Shown here in pieces: positions 8,903-16,899 of a stretch of DNA of 64,000 bases (its first letter is position 1; each line of letters starts with the position of its first letter). The notes beneath the pieces are model-generated. The model was not told where the DNA came from. It was given only the letters and a program-made list of their open reading frames with translations, and made no database searches. Made by a program: the position numbers and the translations under genes. Source of the DNA: Pseudaminobacter soli (ex Li et al. 2025) (GTDB lineage: Bacteria; Pseudomonadota; Alphaproteobacteria; Rhizobiales; Rhizobiaceae); the NCBI RefSeq assembly GCF_029892515.1, contig NZ_JARXVF010000005.1:186001-250000 (forward strand), given 5' to 3'.

Positions 8903-9844
8903 TCAGGATGCGCCAAGGGCGCGGATGAAATGGTTGGGACCGACCTGCTCGATCTTGTCGGAGGCGGGACGACTGATGCGCCGAACCTCCTCGGCGTGGT
9001 TCAGGAAGCGGGCGCTGTCGCCCGGCACGAAAGGTCTGTCGGGGTCCGGCACCGCCGAGAGCAGGAGCTTGGTGTAGGGGTGCCGCGCGTTGCGGATGAC
9101 AGTTTCGGTGCTGCCCCATTCCACCATCTGGCCCGCGAACATCACGATCACCTCCTCGGCCACATGGGCCGCCGTGGCGATGTCGTGGGTGATATAGAGC
9201 AGCGCCAGCTGCCGCTCGCGCTTGATCCTCGACAACAGCTCCAGAATGCCCCGCCGTATCGACACGTCCAGCATCGAGGTCGGCTCGTCCGCCACCAGTA
9301 CATCCGGACGCACGGCCAGGGCGCGCGCGATGTTGACGCGCTGGCGCTGGCCGCCGGACAGCTCGTGCGGGAACTTGTGCGCCGTTACCGCCGGGTCGAG
9401 CCCGACCCAACCGAGCAGGTCGGCAACGCCCCGCTCCTGCTCCGTCTTGTTTCCGGCGTGGCCGTGCAGCTTCAGCGGACGCGCCAGATGGTGCCGGATC
9501 GAGAACACCGGGTTCAGCGAAGCGAACGGGTCCTGGAACACCATCTGCACCGCGCGGCGGTAGGCAGCCTCGGCTGCCTTTTCGCCCGGATGGGTGATGT
9601 CGCGACCGCGGAAATGCATGCTGCCGGCGGTCGGCTGGTCCATGCGCGCGATGATGCGGGCGCAGGTGGTCTTGCCGCAGCCGGATTCGCCGACAAGCGC
9701 AAGCGCGCGGCCCGGTCTCAGCGCCAGCGAAATGCCGCGCAGCGCGTGCACCGCGCCGAAGCTGCGCTCGATGCCGTCGAGGCGCACCACCGGTTCGGCA
9801 AGCGCGGCCGCGTTTTCCAAGAAGAGTGCCGACGGCGCGTTCAT
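8903..9844 (-). CDS. Oligopeptide-type ABC transporter ATPase (DppF/OppF-like)
   Basis: A 313-residue ATPase with Walker A GESGCGKTT, Q-loop VQMVFQDPFASLNP, signature LSGGQRQRVNIARAL, Walker B VLVADEPTSMLD and the oligopeptide-type C-terminal extension after residue 240 that ends HFIRALGAS. The start at 9844 overlaps the stop of the upstream ATPase gene by ATGA, a better choice than the in-frame extension to 9886. It is the second nucleotide-binding subunit of the five-gene importer that runs from 14288 downwards. Confidence 0.9.
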   Translation of the reverse strand: MNAPSALFLENAAALAEPVVRLDGIERSFGAVHALRGISLALRPGRALALVGESGCGKTTCARIIARMDQPTAGSMHFRGRDITHPGEKAAEAAYRRAVQMVFQDPFASLNPVFSIRHHLARPLKLHGHAGNKTEQERGVADLLGWVGLDPAVTAHKFPHELSGGQRQRVNIARALAVRPDVLVADEPTSMLDVSIRRGILELLSRIKRERQLALLYITHDIATAAHVAEEVIVMFAGQMVEWGSTETVIRNARHPYTKLLLSAVPDPDRPFVPGDSARFLNHAEEVRRISRPASDKIEQVGPNHFIRALGAS

Positions 9845-10644
9845 GCGGCAGCCCCATGGCCGGGCAGTTGCGGGATCGCACCCCAAAGCTTGCGCGTATA
9901 TTCATGTGAGGGCGCGCGGCTGACCTGGCGCACGTCGCCCACCTCGACCAACTCGCCCTTCAGCATCACGCCGATGCGGTGGCAGAGCTGCGCCATCAGA
10001 TGCAGGTCGTGGGTGATGAACAGCACCGAGAAGCCGTGGCTGCGCTGCAGGTCGATGACCTGCTCGAGGATTTCGCGCTGCACCACCACGTCGAGCGCAG
10101 TCGTCGGCTCGTCCATGATGATGAGTTCCGGCTGCAAGGCCAGGCAGATGGCGATGACGATGCGCTGCCGCATACCGCCCGAGAACTGATGGGGATAGTT
10201 GTCCAGCCTGGAGGTCGGGATACCGACCAGCCTGAACATCTCCTCGGCCCGCGCCCGCGACTGCGCCCTGGTGGCCCCGGTATGGCGATACAGAACGTCG
10301 TGGAACTGCGCCTCGACCCGCATCAGGGGATTGAGCGAATTCATCGCGCTCTGGAACACCATGCCGATGCGCCGCCAGCGCACCTTCTGCAAGGCCGCCT
10401 CCGGCAACTTCAAAAGGTCCTGCCCATCGAGCAGCACCTCGCCGCCTGCCACCCAGGCCGGCGGTTTGGACAGACGCGTGATCGCATAGGCGATCGTACT
10501 CTTTCCGCAACCGGATTCGCCTGCGAGCCCGAACAACTCGCCGCGGCCTATGTCGAAGGACACGTTCTTGACTGCGCGAAAGGCGCCGTCGTCGAGCAGG
10601 TAGTCGACGCAGAGGTCGCGGATCTGAAGCAGCGGAGCGCTCAT
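9841..10644 (-). CDS. Oligopeptide-type ABC transporter ATPase (DppD/OppD-like)
   Basis: A 267-residue ATPase starting MSAPLLQIRDLCVDY. It has Walker A GESGCGKST, Q-loop GMVFQSAMNSLNPLMRV, signature FSGGMRQRIVIAICL, Walker B LIIMDEPTTALD and switch His in FITHDLHLM. The FSGGMRQR form of the signature is typical of the D-type subunit, so with its neighbour it makes the heterodimeric motor. It begins inside the last codons of the permease gene (overlap at 10641-10644) and ends overlapping the next ATPase. At 267 residues it is shorter than most DppD proteins because the C-terminal cysteine-rich tail is reduced. Confidence 0.9.
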   Translation of the reverse strand: MSAPLLQIRDLCVDYLLDDGAFRAVKNVSFDIGRGELFGLAGESGCGKSTIAYAITRLSKPPAWVAGGEVLLDGQDLLKLPEAALQKVRWRRIGMVFQSAMNSLNPLMRVEAQFHDVLYRHTGATRAQSRARAEEMFRLVGIPTSRLDNYPHQFSGGMRQRIVIAICLALQPELIIMDEPTTALDVVVQREILEQVIDLQRSHGFSVLFITHDLHLMAQLCHRIGVMLKGELVEVGDVRQVSRAPSHEYTRKLWGAIPQLPGHGAAA

Positions 10645-11543
10645 CGTGCAGCCTCCAGTTCGCGGGCGCGCAGGCGGTTGAGGCGCAGCCAGCGCGACAG
10701 CGCCGGGCCCGAACGCAGCTGCGGATTGGCGATCTCGTCGAAGGTGAAGTTGAGCAGCGCCAGCCCCAGTCCCACCAGCGCGATGCCGATGGCCGGCGTG
10801 CCGATGTCCCACCACGCGCCGATGATGATCGCCGAGGAGTTCTGCGCATTGTAGAGCATGGTGCCCCAGGTGACGTTGAGCGGGTCGCCGAAGCCGAGAT
10901 ATTCCAGCGTGGTCTGCGCAACGATGGCGTAGATGATCGAGCCGACGAGGTTGATGCCGATCAGCGGCACGAGGTTGGGCAGGATCTCCACGAAGATGAC
11001 GCGCCAGGACGGCTCGCCCACCATGCGCGCGGCCACCACGAACTCGCGGTTCTTGAGCGCCAATGTCTGCGAGCGCGTCATGCGCGCGCCCCACGGCCAG
11101 GATGTCAGCGCGATGATGGCCATGATCGCCACCGGCCCGACTGTGCCGGCAAAGGAGGCGAGCAGGATGAGCAAGGGTATGTTGGGGATCACCAGCACCG
11201 CATTGGTGATGAGGTCGAGCGTGGCATCGGTGCGGCCGCCGAAATAGCCGGCTACGAGCCCGATCGCAGTGCCCAGCGCGGTGATCGCCAGCCCCGTGAC
11301 GAAGCCGACCGTCAGCGACGGACGCGCGCCCCAGACGAACTGCGAATAGACGTCGCGGCCCATCTTGGTCGTGCCGAAATAGTGCTCGACGGTCGGCGGC
11401 TGATGCGAGCGGCCGACGCGCGCGCTCGGATCGCCGGGCGCAAGCAGCGGCGCAAACAGCGCCATCAGGCACAGCGCCGCGACGATGACAAAGCCGGCGA
11501 CGGCTTTCTTCTGGCGCAGGAACAGCTTGAAGCTCGAGTTCAT
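10641..11543 (-). CDS. Oligopeptide-type ABC transporter permease (DppC-like)
   Basis: A 300-residue inner-membrane permease. It has a single N-terminal helix (KAVAGFVIVAALCLMALFAP), the family motif EHYFGTTKMGRDVYSQFVWG and the core of five helices with the coupling loop MVGEPSWRVIFVEILPNLVP. DppC/OppC proteins carry the same HxLGTDxxGRD-like segment after the first helix. It overlaps the upstream permease and the downstream ATPase by four bases each, consistent with one transcript. Confidence 0.9.
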   Translation of the reverse strand: MNSSFKLFLRQKKAVAGFVIVAALCLMALFAPLLAPGDPSARVGRSHQPPTVEHYFGTTKMGRDVYSQFVWGARPSLTVGFVTGLAITALGTAIGLVAGYFGGRTDATLDLITNAVLVIPNIPLLILLASFAGTVGPVAIMAIIALTSWPWGARMTRSQTLALKNREFVVAARMVGEPSWRVIFVEILPNLVPLIGINLVGSIIYAIVAQTTLEYLGFGDPLNVTWGTMLYNAQNSSAIIIGAWWDIGTPAIGIALVGLGLALLNFTFDEIANPQLRSGPALSRWLRLNRLRARELEAAR

Positions 11544-12523
11544 GCCCGCCCCTCCTTCAGTCGCGGATCGACAACGCCGTAGAGGATATCGACCAGGAGA
11601 TTGGCGCCCAGCGTCGCCATGGTCATCAAAAGCAGCTGGCCCTGGATGACCGGATAGTCGCGCGCCACGCTCGCCGTGAACAAGGTGAGCCCGAGGCCCG
11701 GATAGTTGAAGACGATTTCGGTGACGATCGAACCGCCGAAGACCGCGCCCAGCATCAGCGCCAGGTTGGTCATCACAGGCAGCATGGCGTTGCGCGCCGC
11801 ATAGCCAAACATCACGGCAGTGTCGCTCAGCCCCTTGGCGCGGCCCATGGTGACATAGTCCTCGCCCAGCACCGAGATCATCGAGGATCGCATCGTCGTC
11901 TGGAACTCGCCGATCATGAAGGGCGACAGGGTCAGGACGGGCATGATGGCATGCCAGAACACGCTGCCGAAGAAAGTGAAGTTGAAGCCCGGATCGAGCG
12001 ACGGGTCATAGGCGTAACCGACCGGGAACCAGCGCAGCGTCACGCCGAAGACGAACAGCGTCGCCAGCGCGATGATGACCGGCGGCACCGCGATCATGAT
12101 GACGGAGAAAGGTGAGACGAAAGCGTCGAAACGTCCGCCGCGCCTCCAGGCTGCCACTGCGCCGAGCGATACCCCCAAGCAGAGGGACACCAGGACCGCC
12201 GTCAGCACCAGGAAGGCGGTCCAGCCGGCCGAGCGGCCCAGCACCTCGGTCACGGTCTGCGGGTAGTACTTGACCGAGACGCCGAGATCGAAGGTCGCGA
12301 GCCCCTTCAGATAGTCGACGAATTGCAGCCATATCGGCTGCCCCACCGCACCGAAGCGCGCCTTGATCGCTTCGATGGCGGCGGGCGTCGCGCGTGGCCC
12401 GAGTTGGGCGATCATCCCGTCCACCGGGCTCCCCGGCATAAGCCGGGGAACGGTGAAGTTCATCACGATGGCAAACAGGAAGGCAGCGAGGTAGACCCCG
12501 AGCCGTCGAAGAGGTATCCGCAT
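11540..12523 (-). CDS. Oligopeptide-type ABC transporter permease (DppB-like)
   Basis: A 327-residue permease that opens with LGVYLAAFLFAIVMNFTVPRLMPGSPVD. Fold and length match DppB/OppB: an N-terminal helix, a periplasmic domain of about 90 residues, then five or six helices with the coupling motif RAKGLSDTAVMFGYAARNAM. It follows the binding-protein gene after 31 nt and overlaps the DppC-like gene by four bases. Transporters of this architecture carry oligopeptides but also chito-oligosaccharides in Vibrio-type systems, which suits the linked GH20 gene. Confidence 0.9.
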   Translation of the reverse strand: MRIPLRRLGVYLAAFLFAIVMNFTVPRLMPGSPVDGMIAQLGPRATPAAIEAIKARFGAVGQPIWLQFVDYLKGLATFDLGVSVKYYPQTVTEVLGRSAGWTAFLVLTAVLVSLCLGVSLGAVAAWRRGGRFDAFVSPFSVIMIAVPPVIIALATLFVFGVTLRWFPVGYAYDPSLDPGFNFTFFGSVFWHAIMPVLTLSPFMIGEFQTTMRSSMISVLGEDYVTMGRAKGLSDTAVMFGYAARNAMLPVMTNLALMLGAVFGGSIVTEIVFNYPGLGLTLFTASVARDYPVIQGQLLLMTMATLGANLLVDILYGVVDPRLKEGRA

Positions 12524-12554
12524 CGCCGCAATCCCGTTGCTGCTCTCCTTTCGC

Positions 12555-14288
12555 TTATTCCACCGGCTTTAGGCGCAGCAGATGCAGCAGCCGCGCGCGG
12601 TTGTTGTCGTGATTTTCGGGGTTCATCGCCTGGTCGTCCTTGGTGACCCAGCCGGTGAAGCGCTTGGTGGAGTACTGGTACCAGGTCGGCCCGTTGAACA
12701 CCGGCACCACCGGGAAGTCGGTGGCGATGATCATCTGCACCTGATCGAACAGCTTCTTGCGCTCTTCGTCTGTGGTCGCCTTGCGGTAATCGTCGAAGAC
12801 CTTGTCCAGTTCGGGGTTGGAGTAGCGCGATGGCGCGGTGGTCAGGCGTCCGCCGAATGCCGTCGACAGCGACTGGTAATAGCCGCGGAACGGCGTCGGC
12901 CCGTCGGCGCGCGAGTACATCACGGCATCGAAGGAGCCATCAAGGACCTGCTTCTGCCACTGCTCGAATTCCGGCGTCGCCACCGAGGCGTTGATGCCGA
13001 TCTTGCGCAGGCCCTCGGTCGCAATCTGTACGGTATCGATCCAGTCGGTCCAGCCGTTCGGCACCATGATGGAGAAGGAGATCGGCTTGCCGCTCGGCGT
13101 GGTGCGGAAGCCGTCGGCGCCCTTCTTGTAGCCGGCATCCTCAAGCACCTTGTCGGCCTTGTCGATGTCGTAGGCCATCCACACGTCCTTGTCGCCTTCG
13201 GCGGCCTTGTTGCGCCAGGAGTCGAAGCGCGGCGGCAGGCCCGAGGCGTGCAGGTTGACCTCCGGATAACCGAAGCCGGCAATGTCGACCATCGACGTAC
13301 GATCCATGGCGAGGCTAAAGGCATGGCGGAAATTGATGTCCGCAAATGCCTCGGCATTGCCGGGATTGGTCGTCTTGAAGTTCATCTGCATGGCGACCGT
13401 CTCTGCCGGCGGCTGCCAGTAGCCGTTATGCTCGGCATCGAGCGCGACATAGGTTTTTTCGATCTGCGGCAGGAACGAGCCGATCCAGTCCATCGAGCCT
13501 TCCGGCAGCAGCGCCAGCATCTGGTCGTTGCCGGAAATCTGCGGCAGCTTCAGGCAGTCGACCTTAAGCGAGGCGGCGTCCCAATAGTTGGGGTTGCGGC
13601 ACTGCTCGTAGACCTGCGGCGTGAAGCGGCGGATCTCGGTCATCGGGCCGGAACCGACCGGCTTCTCGTTCTTGAAGGCAACCGGGTCCTCGACATCCTT
13701 CCAGATATGCTCGGGAACGATCGGGAAGTCGGCCAGCGATTCCGGGAAATGAGTGTCGACGTCCTTGAGGTTGATCTTGACCTCGGTCGGCGACGGCGTC
13801 TCGACGGAGGCGACGCTCTCGCCGACGCCGACGATGTCGACCGCCGGGTTCTTCAGCATCAAATCGAGCGTATATTTCATATCCGCCGAGGTGAGCGGCT
13901 CACCGTCCGACCATTTCACGCCGTCGCGCAGCGTGTAGGTAATCGACTTGAGGTCGCCGGAGAATTTGTAGCCGGTCGCCAGCCGGTAGACCGGCTTGCC
14001 GCCATCATAGTCGTTGTAGATGACCAGCGGCTCATAGATGAAATCCATCGTGCTCTGGCGGCGCCCGCCAAGGTCGAACGGATTGAAGTTCTGCACCCAG
14101 CTGGTCTGCTCCTCGATGTGCATCGAAAGCACGGCCTCCGCGGAGGCAGGGCTGGCGCCGAACGAAAGCCCGGCGGCGAGCGAAAGCATGGCAAAAGCCG
14201 CGCCGGAAAGCAGGGCGCGCCGCGAAAGACGAGACGCAATAATACGGCCCAACGGCCGCAGAGCAGGCATTGTCTGCGAAGCAAGCAT
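12555..14288 (-). CDS. Oligopeptide-type ABC transporter, substrate-binding protein (possible chito-oligosaccharide binder)
   Basis: A 577-residue periplasmic binding protein of SBP family 5. The leader contains SRRALLSGAAFAMLSLAAGL and ends ASAEA; the RR pair could direct it to Tat but the motif is not canonical. Mature features include FDLGGRRQSTMDFIYEPLVI, YTLRDGVKWSDGEPLTSADM and GSGPMTEIRRF, all standard for this fold. Residues such as NPFDLGGR near the N-terminus and the length resemble sugar-binding members rather than di- or tripeptide binders, but this is a judgement by eye. It is first in the operon and lies just downstream of a promoter with a 19-bp palindrome. Confidence 0.9.
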   Translation of the reverse strand: MLASQTMPALRPLGRIIASRLSRRALLSGAAFAMLSLAAGLSFGASPASAEAVLSMHIEEQTSWVQNFNPFDLGGRRQSTMDFIYEPLVIYNDYDGGKPVYRLATGYKFSGDLKSITYTLRDGVKWSDGEPLTSADMKYTLDLMLKNPAVDIVGVGESVASVETPSPTEVKINLKDVDTHFPESLADFPIVPEHIWKDVEDPVAFKNEKPVGSGPMTEIRRFTPQVYEQCRNPNYWDAASLKVDCLKLPQISGNDQMLALLPEGSMDWIGSFLPQIEKTYVALDAEHNGYWQPPAETVAMQMNFKTTNPGNAEAFADINFRHAFSLAMDRTSMVDIAGFGYPEVNLHASGLPPRFDSWRNKAAEGDKDVWMAYDIDKADKVLEDAGYKKGADGFRTTPSGKPISFSIMVPNGWTDWIDTVQIATEGLRKIGINASVATPEFEQWQKQVLDGSFDAVMYSRADGPTPFRGYYQSLSTAFGGRLTTAPSRYSNPELDKVFDDYRKATTDEERKKLFDQVQMIIATDFPVVPVFNGPTWYQYSTKRFTGWVTKDDQAMNPENHDNNRARLLHLLRLKPVE

Positions 14289-14341
14289 GGTGTGGTTCCC
14301 CTTGTTGTAAATTGACCTCCCCGCTCTGGCCGGCGAATAAG

Positions 14342-14360
14342 ATAAATCAATTTGATTTAT
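14342..14360. promoter_or_regulatory. Palindromic operator candidate upstream of GH20/ABC operon
   Basis: ATAAATCAATTTGATTTAT is a perfect inverted repeat with 9-bp arms about one central base. It is AT-rich in a GC-rich genome and sits 54-72 nt upstream of the binding-protein start, immediately downstream of a candidate -10 element. No regulator gene is adjacent. A ROK, LacI or GntR repressor responding to an amino sugar would be typical for such a site. Confidence 0.6.
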
Positions 14361-14388
14361 TCTTAGGGGCGAACGTTTTCTGCGTCAA
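14360..14388 (-). promoter_or_regulatory. Candidate sigma-70 promoter of the GH20/ABC operon
   Basis: On the minus strand, TTGACG (14383-14388) is followed after 17 nt by TAAGAA (14360-14365). The -35 is good, the -10 weak. The palindrome at 14342-14360 would overlap the transcription start, the classic position for repression. Confidence 0.45.
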
Positions 14389-14607
14389 TCCGCCACGGTA
14401 TATCCTAAGGTTGAATGCCCGGTCCGTCGACAAGGACCGGGAGCGCTTGCCTTGCAAGGAGTGGGCGATCTCGGCGGCCTCGCCCCGTAATGCTCGGTGC
14501 GTGCAAGCGCTCGTCGGCGCGCTGATCGTGACCACCTTTGTCGGCCAGTGCCCGCCGTTCGATCACCGGCAGCCGAAGCAACCGATGGGCAGAGCCCGCT
14601 AGCCCGA

Positions 14608-15042
14608 TCAACCAGTGCTAACCTTGTCTTGAGGCGTACCCGATGGCGGCCACGCCGCGCTGAATCCGCCATAGGTCAGAAGGGCACCGATGACGAGCGT
14701 GACCAACTCATAGAGATCGAAGTATCTGGTGTAGTGAAGCATGTCGGATATGGCCGACACCTCCGGTGGCAGCGCTAGCAGCAGCACGCCACGGATCACG
14801 AACAACCAGCCGATAATGGTGACGACGACCGGCAGGACGCCCCCCGACCAGACGTTGTGGGCAAGCACGATGGCCAGGCCGCATGCAAGCGCGATCATGC
14901 CCATCAGCAGCATCAGCAAGCGGTCGTGCATGAGTTGCCCGATGATCTCGATGGCCGCCGGCCTTTGCACATAGATTGCAACGGCGAAAATCAGGAAAAA
15001 CAGCCCGAGCAAGCGGCTCAGATAAATTGTAAGGCGTGACAT
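14608..15042 (-). CDS. Small integral membrane protein of unknown function
   Basis: A 144-residue protein with four clear hydrophobic segments: about residues 8-25 (LLGLFFLIFAVAIYV), 44-62 (LMLLMGMIALACGLAIVLA), 68-92 (GGVLPVVVTIIGWLFVIRGVLL) and 110-127 (LYELVTLVIGALLTYGGF). There is no signal peptide, catalytic motif or cysteine pair. The pattern, with a conserved-looking GWLFVIRG in helix three, resembles small DUF-type membrane proteins common in alphaproteobacteria. It is transcribed alone on the minus strand. Function is not recognised. Confidence 0.75.
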   Translation of the reverse strand: MSRLTIYLSRLLGLFFLIFAVAIYVQRPAAIEIIGQLMHDRLLMLLMGMIALACGLAIVLAHNVWSGGVLPVVVTIIGWLFVIRGVLLLALPPEVSAISDMLHYTRYFDLYELVTLVIGALLTYGGFSAAWPPSGTPQDKVSTG

Positions 15043-15354
15043 CCCAGCCTCCCACGCAAGATCGCCAACCGCTTGATACTATACTCCTTTATGCCCGGAG
15101 TGGCAGACAAAGCGTCATGGCCGCAACATGCCGGCAAACCATGGCTGCAGGCGTGCCGACGGGCCTCGCCCGAGACGCCGCCGGTCGCGTGTAAGTGCTG
15201 CATTGACGACAGCGCCGGTCGAGAAAAGTTGATGCCCGCAGCCGTTGTCCGCCAACCGTAGCGCCCGAAATTCCTATTGGGTGGAACGCTTCCGAAGCCC
15301 AATATGCTTCCATCCGATTTTTGTGGGCTTGTCTTTCGATTCTGGAGAAAAGAG
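15043..15354. other. Intergenic interval, nothing recognised
   Basis: This 312-base divergent interval must contain the promoters of the membrane protein and of the repeat protein. I see a ribosome site (GGAGAAAAGAG) at its right end but no convincing promoter pair, repeat or RNA gene. Confidence 0.4.
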
Positions 15355-15819
15355 ATGACGAGTCAGCTGATTAGAGCTCTGGCCGGCATCGGCCTTTTGT
15401 GCGCCTCTTCATTTTCAGCGTCAGCTTTCCCTACTGTCGCTCCCCTCGACACTGGCGCATCTTCTATGGTGCAGCCCATAGCACAGGGCTGCGGGCCGGG
15501 CGGCTGGCGTGGGCCGTATGGCGGTTGCCGCTTTGGGCGCTTTTACCGTGCGCACCCGTTTGGCGGGTACTATAGGCGCTTCTACCGCGTACATCCGTTT
15601 GGCGGGTATTACAGGCGCTTCTACCGCGTGCATCCGTTTGGCGGATACTACAGGCGCTACTACCGAGTGCACCCCTTTGGGTTCTACAGACGACCCTGGG
15701 GCGGCTACTATCGCGTGCGCCCCTTCGGCGGGTTCTACGGACGTCCGTGGGGCGGCTACTATCGTGTGCGCCCCTTCGGCGGGTTCTATGGGCGCCCCTG
15801 GGGTTACGGGTGGAGATAG
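15355..15819 (+). CDS. Secreted glycine/tyrosine/arginine-rich repeat protein (GCG-prefix type)
   Basis: A 154-residue protein with a Sec signal peptide (MTSQLIRALAGIGLLCASSF, cut near SASA). After a short linker comes GCGPGGWRGPYGGCRFGRFY, which matches the glycine-cysteine prefix seen before repeats in secreted proteins of the Hyphomicrobiales. Then follow four units of about 13 residues (FYRxHPFGGYYRR) and two units of 17 residues (RPWGGYYRVRPFGGFYG), ending RPWGYGWR. The mature protein is highly basic and aromatic, with only two cysteines. The start at 15355 is set by GGAGAAAAGAG just upstream. Such proteins are exported, but their role (surface, nucleic-acid or polysaccharide binding) is unknown. 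Confidence 0.85.
   Translation: MTSQLIRALAGIGLLCASSFSASAFPTVAPLDTGASSMVQPIAQGCGPGGWRGPYGGCRFGRFYRAHPFGGYYRRFYRVHPFGGYYRRFYRVHPFGGYYRRYYRVHPFGFYRRPWGGYYRVRPFGGFYGRPWGGYYRVRPFGGFYGRPWGYGWR
15538..15690 (+). repeat. Four tandem 39-bp coding repeats
   Basis: Units start at 15538, 15577, 15616 and 15655, each encoding R-F/Y-Y-R-x-H-P-F-G and a tyrosine-rich end. Unit two and three differ at only a few positions, mostly third codon bases, so the array expanded recently or is kept homogeneous by recombination. The last unit is shortened and leads into a second array. Confidence 0.85.
15693..15794 (+). repeat. Two tandem 51-bp coding repeats
   Basis: Two near-identical 51-bp units each encode RPWGGYYRVRPFGGFYG. 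The differences are few and mostly silent (for example cgcgtg against cgtgtg). A third partial unit (RPWG) ends the gene. Confidence 0.75.
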
Positions 15820-15986
15820 TCCGCGCAGCCTTCAAACATGAATGGTGCCGTGAGCCGTCTGCTTGCGGCGCCATCAAGCTTTGACCGCTACGCCGCGTAG
15901 TCGGTTGTGGCTTGCCGAAAGAGCCGCTTGCCGGGCCACGCGCGCGATGATCAGATGCCGCCATCGGTACTGATCGGTTGAATGCA

Positions 15987-16880
15987 ATGAGCCCTGAAAA
16001 AATCCGGCCACAAGCGGCCAGCGACACCAGCCGGCCCTTCGTCAAGATGCACGGGCTGCGCAATCACTTCGTGATCTTCGATCGGCGGATCGACCGTCGC
16101 GCCTTCCGGCGCGAAGACATCGTGCGCATCTGTGACCCGCAAGTCGGCGTCGGTGGTGATCAGTTGCTGACAATCGAACACCCCTCGGAAATGGGCTCTG
16201 CAGCCGGTGCCGATGCCGCCATGCGGATCTTCAACATCGACGGCCGCGAGGTTTCGGCTTGCGGCAACGCCACACGCTGCGTGGCGCATTTGCTACTTGA
16301 GGAAACGGGCGGCACCGAGCTTCTTCTCGAAACCGGCGGCGGCCTGCTGAAATGCCGGCGCTCCGGCCCGATGCAGGTCAGCGTCGAGATGGGACCGATC
16401 AGCGGCGACTGGCAGAGTTTTCCACTCGCCGAGGAAGTCGACACGACGCGACTGCCGGTTGAGAACGGCCCGCTCCGCGACGGCGTCGCCCTCTGGATCG
16501 GCAATCCGCACGCGGTCTATTTCGTCGACAGCCTTGCGGAGATCGACCTTCCGAACACCGCAGCCCCCATCCAGAACCATCCGCTATTCCCGGAAGGCGT
16601 GAATGTCGGCGTGGCCGAACTCGTCGACGACGAAACGATCCGGCTCGCGGTATGGGAGCGTCCCGGCATCGCCACCCAGGCATGCGGAACAGGTGCCTGC
16701 GTCGCCGCCTTCGCGGCGCGCATGAGAGGCCTGACAGAAGGCAACTGTTTCACCGTGCATCTTCCGGCAGGCGCCCTGACGATCGAGCTTGTCGGCGACA
16801 TGGCGATCATGTCCGGGCCGGTCGCCTATTGCTGCCGGGGTTTCGTCGACTGCGAGGAAACGGTCTACGACTTCGCCTGA
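15987..16880 (+). CDS. Diaminopimelate epimerase family racemase
   Basis: A 297-residue protein of the DapF fold, two similar alpha/beta halves each giving one catalytic cysteine. They are seen as Cys92 (EVSACGNATRC) and Cys233 (QACGTGACVA). Their spacing of 141 is close to that of DapF. The N-terminal MHGLRNHFVIFD corresponds to the DapF motif MHGLGNDFVVID, with Gly to Arg and Asp to His changes. The usual GNG after the first cysteine is GNA. It stands alone with no lysine or peptidoglycan genes, so it could be a second DapF or a racemase for another amino acid. The ATG at 15987 is used; a TTG at 15978 is also in frame and no strong ribosome site separates them. Confidence 0.85.
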   Translation: MSPEKIRPQAASDTSRPFVKMHGLRNHFVIFDRRIDRRAFRREDIVRICDPQVGVGGDQLLTIEHPSEMGSAAGADAAMRIFNIDGREVSACGNATRCVAHLLLEETGGTELLLETGGGLLKCRRSGPMQVSVEMGPISGDWQSFPLAEEVDTTRLPVENGPLRDGVALWIGNPHAVYFVDSLAEIDLPNTAAPIQNHPLFPEGVNVGVAELVDDETIRLAVWERPGIATQACGTGACVAAFAARMRGLTEGNCFTVHLPAGALTIELVGDMAIMSGPVAYCCRGFVDCEETVYDFA

Positions 16881-16899
16881 AGTGGCCGAAACGAGCCTC

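Larger units (their letters stand above)
14289..14607. other. Non-coding interval between the ABC operon and a membrane-protein gene
   Basis: No gene is supported here. Apart from the promoter and palindrome described separately, it holds an 8-bp inverted repeat (CCCGGTCC at 14418-14425, GGACCGGG at 14434-14441) without a T-run, which may mark the 3' end of the membrane-protein transcript. Short open frames in the interval lack ribosome sites. Confidence 0.5.

Noticed and set aside
8886-9905. N-terminal extension that would join the GNAT protein to 340 further residues
   Set aside because: The extra part is the ATPase gene in another frame; the GNAT gene has its own start at 8885.
10645-11472. 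N-terminal extension of the DppD-like ATPase
   Set aside because: It reads the permease gene in another frame. The ATPase starts at 10644, overlapping the permease stop.
12582-14315. A 577-codon plus-strand open frame opposite the binding-protein gene
   Set aside because: Same limits as the true gene on the other strand, without signal peptide or motifs; a mirror frame.
14418-14441. 8-bp inverted repeat as an intrinsic terminator
   Set aside because: No T-run on either strand and 170 bases from the nearest stop; not listed as a terminator.
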